A DNA stretch of 64,000 bases from Thermoplasmata archaeon (GTDB lineage Archaea > Thermoplasmatota > Thermoplasmata > Lutacidiplasmatales > UBA184): the NCBI GenBank assembly GCA_022750055.1, contig JAKIWL010000001.1:124001-188000 (forward strand). The letters are read 5' to 3'. Shown here piece after piece: positions 16,345 through 24,994 of this stretch. The notes below the pieces were generated by a model. It saw nothing but the letters and a program-made list of their open reading frames with translations, had not been told where the DNA came from and searched no databases. Each line of letters opens with the position of its first letter. Positions within the stretch are counted from its first letter, which is position 1. Both the position numbers and the translations under genes were made by a program.

Positions 16345-19187
16345 CCGTCGGAAGGTTCGTCGGAGCCCGTCGGCCCCTCGTCGGATCGGGTCGACTCGAG
16401 TCGCTGACGCTCCAGGGCCGCGTCGAGCGCCATGGCATCGACCTCGACCCGAAGCGGGGGCGCGGGGGCGGCAGCGGGCAGTCGGACGAACATCGGCCGG
16501 CCCTCGGGGCCGATCGAGGGTTTCAGGATCCCTTCCGAGACGAGCGATCCCACCCATTCGGCGAGCTCCGCCGCGTCCGGGGGCGGGCCGGTCCATCCGC
16601 CCGCGATATGGTCGAGGTCCACCGCTCGCTCGAGCGGCACCCGTTCGAGGACATGGGCGCGGCCCTCTGCGAGCCGTTTGAGACCGTCCTCGACGGCCGA
16701 ATCGCTGTCGGGGTCCTGGTTCTCGGCCGAGGCGGCGCGCCGACGGCGCGCGATCACCGCAGCCCCCACGACCGCGGCCATCCCGAGACCGAGAACGGCG
16801 GCATAGGCGAACTGACCGAGCGGAGCGTCGGCCAGGGCCGGCACTGCGATCGGAGACAGCAGCGACTGGTTCGACTCGCTCAGCACGTAGACCGTCCCTG
16901 CGCCGCTTCCCCCCGCCGAATAGTTGACCCACACGACGGAGCCGGTACCCGAGGGACGTATCGTCGAATGGAGGTCGGTCACGGTGGCGCCGAAGACCGA
17001 GCGGACGAGGACCCACCCGTCGGTGACCGGGTTCCCGAAGCGATCCCGGATCTCGTAGAGGGTCGAATTCTCCCGATCGCCCGGTCGGGCTACATCGATG
17101 CGGCTGAGGTGTTCGTCGGCAACGTACGGCCCCACCTGGATCCGCATGGGGGACGGACCCTGGACGCTGCCGGCGGCGTTGAAGGAGAGATTGAAGATCC
17201 CGACCGCGCGGTCGGTGAAGGTGAGGTTCAGGAAGCCGTACGTCCACGCAGACCCCAGGACCCCGAAGATCCCGCCTGCCTCCTGGACCGACGTCGAACC
17301 GCTCGCGTTCACCCAGACCCCTGTATAGTCGGCCAACCTCGGGAGGATGCTGAACGAACCGTTGTAACCCGGGACGGCCTCTTGGAGGGCGTCGACCGCC
17401 TCGAACGAGAGGCGGATCGGGGTTCCGGCCGCTGCCGTTGCGTTCGGCGGCTCGTTCAGAAGGATCCGGGTCGCGTTCGTCGAGACGACGAAGACCCGGA
17501 CACTCGCCGAGAAACGCGTCCCGAGGGCGTCAACGATCGTCAGGTTGAGGAGCGAGTTGACCGGGACGGTCGAAGCATGAAAGGAGACCCCGACCGGGCC
17601 GTCGCTCGAGAGACCGCCCCCGCCCACGGTCCGGGTGGGAGCCGTGGTGTTCCACCAGTATGAGATCGGCAGGGCCCCTCCCCGGACCTCCGCGGTGGCC
17701 GTCACGACACCACCCACATCGACCTCGGATTGGCTGAGGTTGATGGTCCCTAGGCCTGGGCGAGAGGAGATAGTCACCGGTAGCGACATCGTGTAGTTCG
17801 TTCCTCCGGAGTCGGCGACGTAGATGCGTGCCTGATATCGTCCGGTTTGCGGGTAGGTGATGGAGAACTTCCACGGGGGGGCGGCCGTCGCGTTGCAGAC
17901 CGTGGCCCCGATCCCGTCCGAGAAGCAGGCGGGGCCGTAGGGGGCGGTTCCGCTTCCGCCGTTTACGCCGACGGTGAAGAGGATTGGCACGCCCGCGTAC
18001 TGGAGGCCTGGGTCGGGGCCGACCGTTACGCCGAGCCCGCGGGAGACGGTTATCGGCGCGAACGTGTAGTTCGCGCTCGAGAACGGGTTGGCGAGGGTCG
18101 CGAACGGCTGGGCCGAGCCCCCTGCCGAGTAGGCGTAGATCACCGAGCAGTCGAATTGGCGCAAGCCCCCTGCGATCGAATGGTTCAAGCAAGCGGCGCG
18201 GACCTGCGCCGCTCCGAGGCCGGGGCCGAGCGTAGCCCAGTACGGGTACCCATCGGCTCCTGTCCCGGTCCAGGAGAACGTCGCGTCCACGCCCGTATCG
18301 ACCGAGGTCGGGCTCGCCGATCCGGAGGTGATCAGGGTCGACGCAGCCGTGAGGAGCAGCGAGACGGGCGGGGCGTGGAACGTCAACCCTCCGTAGGATC
18401 CGTTCACCCAAACTTCGACCGTCGCCACGTTGCTGGTCGAGACCGCCTCGACGGGGAACGTCGGGGCGCCGTTGCCTGCCAGCGACCGCCAACCGACTCC
18501 CGTCAAGGACCAGGCGAACGACAGGTTCGCCGGACTCGGCGTGCCCAACCCCGAGAGCCCCTTCGCCGAAACCACCGTCGGCGCGTTCACGCTCACGGTC
18601 AGGAAGCCGTTCGGTGAGATCGACGCGTTCTCCAGGGCGATTACCCGCGTCAGCGTGAACGTCCCGTTCGAGGTCGTCTCGTTTTCGAAGAATCCCGCGG
18701 GCAGCGCACCGCTCCCCAACGAAAGCGACGCCGGCCCGTACGGGCCGGAATAGTTCCAGCATCCGTACGGCTTGCTGCAGAACGGACCGCTCACGGAAGC
18801 GGTGATCGAGAACGAGCCCGTTGGCCCGGTCAACCCGTCGGCCAGGGTCGAGACGCACAGGTACTGGCTCGCTCCCCCGCCCGACGGGTGGAAGGTCTGC
18901 GTGTATCGGTACGAGAGGACGACGGATTGGTTCGCGAGCGGCGGCGCCGACGCACCGCCCCCGGCGTCCGCGACCCGACCGAGGTACCCCGAGCTCACGG
19001 CCGGGCCCGCGCAGGGACCGGTGCCGGAGGAACGGAGGAGGAAGCCCCGAGGGACTGCGTGGGCCGACGGGCTCGTCAGTGAAAGAGTTCCCATCGGGAG
19101 GCCGATGGCTAGGAGCGCCCCGACGAGGAGAATCGCGCCGATGAGCCGCGGTTCGAAACCTCGGGCCCGTCGATGGTAACCTCGCAT
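16311..19187 (-). CDS. Large Ig-like surface protein with C-terminal TM and cytoplasmic winged-helix-like tail
   Basis: A 958-residue protein. An N-terminal signal/anchor (about 15-40) precedes some 750 residues of Ser/Gly/Thr/Asn-rich beta-sandwich segments resembling Ig/PKD folds, with many N-glycosylation sequons (NxS/T). A membrane helix lies at about 790-813, followed by RRRR and a 140-residue cytoplasmic tail. Part of that tail (AEWVGSLVSEGILKPS then GRPMFVRL) looks like a winged-helix recognition helix and wing. The layout suggests a surface sensor or cell-envelope protein linked to a DNA- or protein-binding tail. It resembles in architecture the first protein of the secretion operon at 53.6-55.3 kb. 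Function unknown. Confidence 0.72.
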   Translation of the reverse strand: MRGYHRRARGFEPRLIGAILLVGALLAIGLPMGTLSLTSPSAHAVPRGFLLRSSGTGPCAGPAVSSGYLGRVADAGGGASAPPLANQSVVLSYRYTQTFHPSGGGASQYLCVSTLADGLTGPTGSFSITASVSGPFCSKPYGCWNYSGPYGPASLSLGSGALPAGFFENETTSNGTFTLTRVIALENASISPNGFLTVSVNAPTVVSAKGLSGLGTPSPANLSFAWSLTGVGWRSLAGNGAPTFPVEAVSTSNVATVEVWVNGSYGGLTFHAPPVSLLLTAASTLITSGSASPTSVDTGVDATFSWTGTGADGYPYWATLGPGLGAAQVRAACLNHSIAGGLRQFDCSVIYAYSAGGSAQPFATLANPFSSANYTFAPITVSRGLGVTVGPDPGLQYAGVPILFTVGVNGGSGTAPYGPACFSDGIGATVCNATAAPPWKFSITYPQTGRYQARIYVADSGGTNYTMSLPVTISSRPGLGTINLSQSEVDVGGVVTATAEVRGGALPISYWWNTTAPTRTVGGGGLSSDGPVGVSFHASTVPVNSLLNLTIVDALGTRFSASVRVFVVSTNATRILLNEPPNATAAAGTPIRLSFEAVDALQEAVPGYNGSFSILPRLADYTGVWVNASGSTSVQEAGGIFGVLGSAWTYGFLNLTFTDRAVGIFNLSFNAAGSVQGPSPMRIQVGPYVADEHLSRIDVARPGDRENSTLYEIRDRFGNPVTDGWVLVRSVFGATVTDLHSTIRPSGTGSVVWVNYSAGGSGAGTVYVLSESNQSLLSPIAVPALADAPLGQFAYAAVLGLGMAAVVGAAVIARRRRAASAENQDPDSDSAVEDGLKRLAEGRAHVLERVPLERAVDLDHIAGGWTGPPPDAAELAEWVGSLVSEGILKPSIGPEGRPMFVRLPAAAPAPPLRVEVDAMALDAALERQRLESTRSDEGPTGSDEPSDGYDPGSRPTRS

Positions 19188-19329
19188 GCTCGGCCGGCGG
19201 CGCCGCCCGGGGGAGTCTCTCCCAGCGACGTCGGGAAAAACGGTTACGTGTTCCCCGGGGCTTAAGGATGTCGAATTTTTACGGCGCCCGCTGGAACCTG
19301 TTGGAGCCGCCCGAACCCCGGGGCGGACC

Positions 19330-19860
19330 CTAACCCGTCGCCGTAAGGGGGTAGCGGCCCACGCACTGGTGCCGAGCCCCGGAGGGGAGCAGCTCGCTCT
19401 GCATGAGTAACAACTCCTCGACGCGGGCCTCGGCCAGGACCCGATCTCCCGCCGCGTCGGCCAGCCGGCGGGCCCGCTCTCCGTCTGCCGAGGAGCGAAT
19501 CCGAAGGAGGGTGACGTGCGGCAGGAACGGGCGGGGGTCCTTCGGAAGCCCGAGCGGCTCGATCGAGCCGGTCACCGCGGCCGCGAGCGCCTCGAGCTCC
19601 GAGCGGCCGGAGGCGACTCGGGCGTACACGACCCGCGGCCGTTTCCGGTCGGGAAAGGCGCCGATTCCGGACAGCGAGAGTTCGAACGACCGGAGCTGGG
19701 GCGCGACCGCTCCGAGCGCGGCGCCGACTGCTCGGACCGTCCCCTCGTCCACCTCACCGAGGAACCGCAGGGTGCAGTGTCGGGGGGCGCGATCGGGCGC
19801 CTCCGGGAGGCCCGGGAGGGACCCGAGTTCGGGCACCGCGACCGCGACGAACGCCCGCAC
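19330..19860 (-). CDS. thpR: RNA 2',3'-cyclic phosphodiesterase (2'-5' RNA ligase family)
   Basis: A 176-residue two-His (2H) phosphoesterase. The two catalytic motifs are HCTLRFLGE and HVTLLRIR. The family start is RAFVAVAVP, so GTG 19860 is preferred over ATG 19947, which would sit inside the upstream gene. It is 26 nt downstream of the coupling-protein-like ATPase and likely cotranscribed with it. It probably hydrolyses 2',3'-cyclic phosphate ends of RNA; the physiological RNA is not known. Confidence 0.9.
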   Translation of the reverse strand: MRAFVAVAVPELGSLPGLPEAPDRAPRHCTLRFLGEVDEGTVRAVGAALGAVAPQLRSFELSLSGIGAFPDRKRPRVVYARVASGRSELEALAAAVTGSIEPLGLPKDPRPFLPHVTLLRIRSSADGERARRLADAAGDRVLAEARVEELLLMQSELLPSGARHQCVGRYPLTATG

Positions 19861-19886
19861 GGACCCGCCTTGCCTCCCGGTCCCGG

Positions 19887-22526
19887 TCACGAGTGCACCG
19901 GGTCTTGCCGATTTCCATCGCACCCGCTTGCTCTCGACAGGGTCCATACCTGGGCTTCGGGAGGGCGCACCCGTTCCCGTCGAAGGACCTCACTGAGCCG
20001 CCGAGCCCGTCGGGCGTCCGAGACCAGGAACAGGACCGCCGCCCCTGCTTGACGAGCCTTGGCGAGGCCGCGCCGGATCCGTTCCGGCCGTTCTGCCCCG
20101 GAGACCTCCGCCTCGACGTGGACGTCCCGCCCCCCAAACGCCCTCCAGAGCCAGCGCCCGGAACGTTCGCTCGCCATCCGAAACAGCTCCTCGGGGTTCA
20201 ACCCACCGGTCCGCGCCGGCAGCTGGCGCACGAGGCCGTCCGGGAGCCGCGTGTCGAACCGCCCCTGCCGGACGATCTCGAGCCACTCCCCGCGTCGGGC
20301 GAAGATTCGCACGCCCTCGACGAGGAGGGCACGGTGTTCGTCACTTTCCCGGATCGCCCCGCTACGGAGTCCGATGCCCAGCCGTCGGGTCCCAGCCACG
20401 GTCAACTTTACCCCGCCCCCCTCCTCCTCGGTCCAGCCCCGTTGTGCGAGGGCGGGAAGTCGGGAGGCGAGCTCGACCCGATCGATCCCGGGAAGGATCC
20501 GTGCCGCCGCATCGACGATCTCCGAGGCCGTGGGGGGAGGACCCCGCGCTTCCAGCCCGAACATCCCGAGGAGGAGCGCCTCCTCCGCCGATCCTCGCCC
20601 CCCGTTCGCCCATTCCGCCGACTCCCGGACCCCATATTCGAGCGCCGCCGTTTGGCACTGCGACTCCCAGGCGGACCCGCCATCGTCGAGGGATGGCGGG
20701 GTGTGGAGGAGTCCTCGCGGGCCGCCCGACAGCGCGATGTCGACGAGGGCCACGCCCGGTGGGAGCGCCGGAAGAACCCGTTCCGCCGCGTCGCGGTCGA
20801 GTCCCGCCCATCGACCGGCCGCGCTCGCGCCCGAACGTGGAATGTGGAACACGAGATGAGTTCCCGCCGCTCCCTCGGCCGCGGCGAGCGCCTCCGGCGC
20901 GAGACGGGCCGCGTACTGCGTGGCCACCGCCGCGCCGAACCCGAACTTCCGCCCTTCGCACAGGATCTCCGAAAGCAGCGAGGGGGAGATCGAATGGGCC
21001 TCGTCGAAAACGGCAAGGACCCGCAGCCCGGCCCGCCGTCTCGGGGTAGCCGCGAGGGCGAGGTAGGTCCGGCTCGCGAGGAGCGTCGCGGCGAACCGGC
21101 TCGCGGCGGGACCGAGCTCGGCGCTCGGGATCCGGAAGATGACCGAGCCTCCCGCGTCGAGGAGTCCCGCGACATCGAGGGGGCGCTCCGTGGCGTCCAG
21201 GAGTCGAAGGAGCTTGGGGTGGAGCGCGACCCGTTGGACCCGCGCGATGGCCGGTTGCAGGTACTCCGGGTTGCGGCGCAACAGCCCCGGGAGCTCCTCG
21301 AGGAATCGCGCGGCGACTCGGCGGCGCGTGGTGGCGCGGGCGGCCTCGCGGCGCATTGGGTCGGTGAGGAGCTCATAGAGGTCGGCGAACCCACCCCGTT
21401 CCTCTTCGACGAGCCGCACGAAGACGTCGAAGACCTGCTCCAGGCGATTCCCCCAGTAGACCTCCGAACCATCGTGGGAGAGGTGGCGGAGGCTCGCGAC
21501 CAAGTGGGCGGCCTCGCGCTCCCGGTCGGCGGCACCCTCCGCAGAGAACAGCGCCACGCCGGGGATCTCCTCCGTCGGGCGGGCGGCGTCGACCGCCACG
21601 ACCCGGGCGCGGGCGGTCGCATCGAGGCCCGCCGCGATGGCGGGGCCCAGGTCTCCGTGCACATCGAGCACGACCGTCGGCCGTCCCTTGCGGATCCGCT
21701 CCCGAGCGAGGTGGGCCAGGAAGGAGCTCTTCCCAGACCCGGACGCCCCGAGGATCGCGAGATGGCGCTCGAGCACGCGGTCGTCGAACGGAGCCATCGG
21801 GCGGAGGGGGCGGACCGCCCGGGCCGCAGCGGCCGGGGTGAGCTCGAACGGGGATCCTCGATGGAACCCGCGGAGGGAACCGGAGACCCAGGCCCGCCGA
21901 CGGCGCCAGGAGGCTGTCAGGGAGGCCAGCCCGACCGCACTCGGGCCCCCCTGAAGTCGCCCGACGATCGGGGCTGACGACTGGACGAGACAGCCTCGGA
22001 GGGCCTTCCCTTCCCCCGACGCGCGCAGTCGGACCCGAACGGCAAGACGGGGGCGACCCGTCGAGAACCAGTGCCATTGGACTGCTCCGATGCCGCCGTA
22101 GGACGGGAGCGCCGTTTCCGGCTCATTCGGGTACCACGCCGCCATGCCCTCCAGCGGGACCGGTTCGTCGGGGTCGACCCGTCGATACTCGCTCGCGTCT
22201 CGGCGGTCGGGCAAACCCACTGGGTAAACGACCCCGAATCGGGTCCGGCCGATCGGGATCGGGGGAACCGCCGGGATCGGCCCGAACCGTTCGAGAGCCC
22301 CGGGCAATCCCCAGGCCGCTCGCTCCACGGCCGGCTCCACGTCGGTCGATCCCGGGAAGACCAGCGGTTCGGAGTCCTCCGTGCACTCGAGCAGGATCGC
22401 GTGCCCGGCGGGGTACGTGGACAGTCCTTCCGCCAACCGACGCAGGAAGGGAAGGTCCCACGAGGGTCCGTCGGGCCGGAACCGGTAGGCCCGGTCCGGG
22501 CGGGTTCGGTGTCGGGGAGCGTTCAT
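19887..22526 (-). CDS. VirD4/TraD-like (HerA/FtsK superfamily) coupling ATPase with C-terminal nuclease-like domain
   Basis: An 879-residue protein. After a 250-residue N-terminal region comes a P-loop ATPase core: Walker A GASGSGKS (260-267), the VLDVHGDL segment (286-293) typical of conjugative coupling ATPases, Walker B AVFDEAHS (505-512), and ATQYAARL with the sensor Gln (537). RKFGFG after Walker B is also usual in this group. The last 130 residues (from about 745) include LPDGLV and HVEAEVSG, which suggest a PD-(D/E)XK-like fold as in replication-relaxation proteins, though the Lys is uncertain. It may push DNA toward the T4SS-like complex at 49-55 kb. ATG overlaps the previous gene (ATGA). 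Confidence 0.78.
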   Translation of the reverse strand: MNAPRHRTRPDRAYRFRPDGPSWDLPFLRRLAEGLSTYPAGHAILLECTEDSEPLVFPGSTDVEPAVERAAWGLPGALERFGPIPAVPPIPIGRTRFGVVYPVGLPDRRDASEYRRVDPDEPVPLEGMAAWYPNEPETALPSYGGIGAVQWHWFSTGRPRLAVRVRLRASGEGKALRGCLVQSSAPIVGRLQGGPSAVGLASLTASWRRRRAWVSGSLRGFHRGSPFELTPAAAARAVRPLRPMAPFDDRVLERHLAILGASGSGKSSFLAHLARERIRKGRPTVVLDVHGDLGPAIAAGLDATARARVVAVDAARPTEEIPGVALFSAEGAADREREAAHLVASLRHLSHDGSEVYWGNRLEQVFDVFVRLVEEERGGFADLYELLTDPMRREAARATTRRRVAARFLEELPGLLRRNPEYLQPAIARVQRVALHPKLLRLLDATERPLDVAGLLDAGGSVIFRIPSAELGPAASRFAATLLASRTYLALAATPRRRAGLRVLAVFDEAHSISPSLLSEILCEGRKFGFGAAVATQYAARLAPEALAAAEGAAGTHLVFHIPRSGASAAGRWAGLDRDAAERVLPALPPGVALVDIALSGGPRGLLHTPPSLDDGGSAWESQCQTAALEYGVRESAEWANGGRGSAEEALLLGMFGLEARGPPPTASEIVDAAARILPGIDRVELASRLPALAQRGWTEEEGGGVKLTVAGTRRLGIGLRSGAIRESDEHRALLVEGVRIFARRGEWLEIVRQGRFDTRLPDGLVRQLPARTGGLNPEELFRMASERSGRWLWRAFGGRDVHVEAEVSGAERPERIRRGLAKARQAGAAVLFLVSDARRARRLSEVLRRERVRPPEAQVWTLSRASGCDGNRQDPVHS

Positions 22527-22840
22527 CCGCTCCCAACCCGCTCGACCTCAACGGCCAGCGCTGCGAGTCCGTTGAGGCGGCAGAACGACCGAAGGGTCGA
22601 GGTCGGCAGGCAGTGGAGCAGCGGGCGATCGACCGACCAGAGACGGACGCACCATACGACCCGTCCGTCGGGCAACCGGTACGCGGTCGCCCACGGCCGA
22701 TAAGGTCCGGCGATCGGCAATCGTAGGCGTCCGAGTCGTTCCACGCGACCCGGGGCGGTCGGATCGACGGGATTCGGTCGGGGGGCGAGTTCGGCGTGGG
22801 GGGGCTCGGCGTTCTCGAGCGCGTTCGCTCTACGGTTCAT
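22523..22840 (-). CDS. Small protein of unknown function coupled to the coupling-ATPase gene
   Basis: A 105-residue protein (or 139 if it starts at ATG 22942). The N-terminal third is Pro/Asn-rich and probably disordered; the rest (GRLRLPIAGPY, GRVVWCVRLWSVDRPLLHCLP) looks like a small beta-rich domain. Its stop overlaps the start of the ATPase gene by 4 bp, so the pair is almost certainly one transcript and the protein may be an accessory of that ATPase. No family is recognised, and the start is uncertain because no convincing TATA box is seen. Confidence 0.55.
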   Translation of the reverse strand: MNRRANALENAEPPHAELAPRPNPVDPTAPGRVERLGRLRLPIAGPYRPWATAYRLPDGRVVWCVRLWSVDRPLLHCLPTSTLRSFCRLNGLAALAVEVERVGSG

Positions 22841-22942
22841 GTTGTTCCTCGAGCCCGTCGGCCGGGGACGACCGACCGAGCGGGCCATCGGGGACCGCGC
22901 GCGCTCCTCCCCAGGCATCCGGGGGGGAACGGACGGTCCCAT

Positions 22943-23725
22943 CGGTCAGGTCGCCTCGGCCTTCCGTCCTGGGTTCGAGAGGGTCCTCCCGAGCCGCAAG
23001 GCCGACGGGGTCCGGTCGTACGACCGGGAACGGGTCGAGCCGGGGTCCGACGCCGCCTTCCGGAAGGCTCCCGGGTCCGGGAGCGTCTCCGCAGGTGGGG
23101 CGGCGACCGTCCGGAAGGCCCCTCCTCCGGGCGCGGTGCCTATCGGCTCGACGGTTTGGCTCTCGGGACCGAACGGTCCAGGGCTCGGTGTTCCACCGGG
23201 CGCCGAGTTCGAGTTCCGGGGCTCAGGGTCGTGCGGGAACTGGGAATCGTCGCAGCTCGCCCGAGGGGTGTCATCGGACACGCTCGTTGAAGGTGCGTGG
23301 GGGTTCCCGAGGTTCCGGCCATGTGGGTTCGGCCGATGGAGGCGCCCCGGGAGGTCAATCCCATCCGAGGCGATGAATGATGAACGGTGCGACCTGCGAG
23401 AGAACCGTCGGTCGTTAATGCGTCATGAACTGGCTTGGCGTTCGCAGTTCTGTAAGAAGACGTTAGGAGAGGGTAGGAAGGGACCCCCGCACGCCCGAGA
23501 CGCGGTGCCGTCTCCTTGGGGATCTTGGCGGTCCCTTCCGGGGTGGTTGCGAGAGAACCAGGGCGATACGGGGTATAGGAACTGCCTCTGGGGCCCGTGA
23601 AACGGTCTCGTCGGCGCGGTGTTTCAAGCCATGTCGGGCTTTGTGATTTTATTCCGTCGGCCGTGACAGCATTCGGGAAAACGGAGCGAGCGCCGTGAGA
23701 AAAATCACGACGCTCCCGGGTCGCG
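22943..23725. other. Gene-poor region with no convincing coding or RNA gene
   Basis: About 780 nt. Open frames exist on both strands over the first 350 nt (minus 22946-23281, 111 residues, GTG start, Pro/Ser/Gly-rich; plus 22839-23600), but neither resembles a known family or has a promoter box. The minus frame ends 3 nt before ATG 22942 and could be a disordered first gene of the ATPase transcript. A GGAAGGC-containing repeat occurs near 23060 and 23110. Beyond 23600 the sequence becomes more AT-rich. Confidence 0.4.
23694..23709 (-). terminator. Hairpin with T-run, possible terminator of the HxlR gene
   Basis: CGTGA and TCACG form a perfect 5-bp inverted repeat around a six-base loop. On the minus strand the loop reads TTTTTC. 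It lies 17 nt past the regulator's stop, so a T-rich archaeal terminator is plausible. Confidence 0.35.
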
Positions 23726-24196
23726 CTACGGGTGGCGCCGGTCGGCGGCCTCGGGAATTCGGGGAAGCTCCCCCTGGATGAACGGGGTCCGAGAGCCGGG
23801 CGGAGGGCGAGACGCGATCGACTTGGGAGCCGAGAGCCATCGTTCTCCCCAGACCCGCAGCTCGCGCGCCGCCGGTCCGAGTGCGATGCCCATCTCCGTC
23901 AGGGAGTACACGACGCTGAAGGGCCGAGTGCTTACGACGGTGCGCTGGACCACACCCGTTCCTTCGAGGAACTTCAGCGTCGCGCTGAGCGTCTTGGCGT
24001 TCAACTTCGGGTTCCATCGGAGGAGTTCGCTGAACCGTTGCGGTCCATTCAACAGCTTGTGGACCAGGGCGAGCCTCCATTCGGTGCCGATCACACCGAC
24101 CGCAGCGAGAACGGGGCACAGGGCGGCATCCCCCATCGCGACGGAGGGCTCGACGGAGACGCGGACTTCAGGGCGATGAGATAGTGCGCTCGACAT
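23726..24196 (-). CDS. HxlR-family winged-helix transcriptional regulator
   Basis: A 156-residue regulator. The HxlR core is clear: CPVLAAVGVIGTEWRLALVHKLLNG, then RFSELLRWNPKLNAKTLSATLKFLEGTGVV (recognition helix) and a wing ending VVYSLTEMG. The C-terminal 35 residues are Pro/Arg-rich and variable. It is divergent from a hypothetical gene at 24319; the shared upstream region has a TAATATC box near 24229-24236. HxlR proteins often respond to electrophiles or redox cues; no effector can be named. Confidence 0.88.
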   Translation of the reverse strand: MSSALSHRPEVRVSVEPSVAMGDAALCPVLAAVGVIGTEWRLALVHKLLNGPQRFSELLRWNPKLNAKTLSATLKFLEGTGVVQRTVVSTRPFSVVYSLTEMGIALGPAARELRVWGERWLSAPKSIASRPPPGSRTPFIQGELPRIPEAADRRHP

Positions 24197-24318
24197 GGCG
24201 TGAACCGACCGAAGCCAGAGGAACCGCAGATATTACGGTTGCGGATGGAAACCAAGTAACGAAAGGTAACTTCGCCACCGTAGCATCCTCGGCGACGCCT
24301 CATCCTCCAGCCCTCTAC

Positions 24319-24972
24319 ATGCCGCGCGAACAGGTTTTGATGGGGCCCGTCCTCGGAGCTGTCGTGAGCCTTCGAAGAGGCCGGGAGGTCGAGCTATCGG
24401 TCGAGCGTGAGGTCCTGGATGCGGTCGGGGTCCCCCGACGGATCCGGGTCTCGGCCCATTTTTCCATCGAAGAGGGTAGCACGGGGCCCAGTCCGATCGA
24501 GCTCGCCGCAGCGCTTCGGGACCTCGACAAGGAGCTCGACTCGGCGCGGGCCGAGGCGGGATTCCGAGGTCCCGTCCCCCGAGCCGACCGGTCGCGAACG
24601 GAACTCCTGGAAACCTACCGTCCCCGTCGACCCCAGCTCGTGGAGGCGCTGCTCGCCGATGGGGAGGTGACGCCGGCCGAGGCTGAGATCCTCCGCTCCG
24701 CCCTCCCAACGGCCCCGCGGTCGGAAGGAGCCTCGACCGTCCCGAAGGCGGCGTTCGCGGATACCGACCGCCCCCTGGCGGCCATGCCCCTGTCCAACGA
24801 CCGGACCCCGAACGTTCCTCGGCCGGTCCCTGAGCTCCTCGCAACGTTCCAGATCGGTTCCTTGAAACAGGCTGGCGCGATCCGGGCCCGCCGACAGATC
24901 TCCTACGACGAGTACATGGCGCTCAAGCGCCATTTCGGCGCCCTAGAAACGAGCTCCGGACCGGTCGCCTGA
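24319..24972 (+). CDS. Hypothetical protein with C-terminal SHOCT-like segment
   Basis: A 217-residue soluble protein not assigned to a family. The N-terminal part (VVSLRRGREVELSVEREVLDAVGVPRRIRVSAHFSIE) predicts a beta-rich domain. A helical segment RPQLVEALLADGEVTPAEAEILRS and a final ARRQISYDEYMALKRHF resemble short oligomerisation helices of the SHOCT kind. ATG 24319 or 24340 may be the start; the upstream extension overlaps the divergent regulator's promoter. It ends 22 nt before the convergent glycerate-kinase-like gene. Confidence 0.6.
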   Translation: MPREQVLMGPVLGAVVSLRRGREVELSVEREVLDAVGVPRRIRVSAHFSIEEGSTGPSPIELAAALRDLDKELDSARAEAGFRGPVPRADRSRTELLETYRPRRPQLVEALLADGEVTPAEAEILRSALPTAPRSEGASTVPKAAFADTDRPLAAMPLSNDRTPNVPRPVPELLATFQIGSLKQAGAIRARRQISYDEYMALKRHFGALETSSGPVA

Positions 24973-24994
24973 GCGGCCCTTGGCAGCCCTTCGG

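Noticed and set aside
19893-21977. A 694-residue plus-strand open frame
   Set aside because: It is the opposite strand of the coupling-ATPase gene, whose Walker motifs establish the real frame.
22839-23600. Plus-strand 253-residue frame, and a minus-strand 111-residue frame at 22946-23281
   Set aside because: Both overlap, neither shows a recognisable domain or promoter, and the composition is GC-driven. The minus frame could be a disordered small protein but the support is too weak for a gene call.
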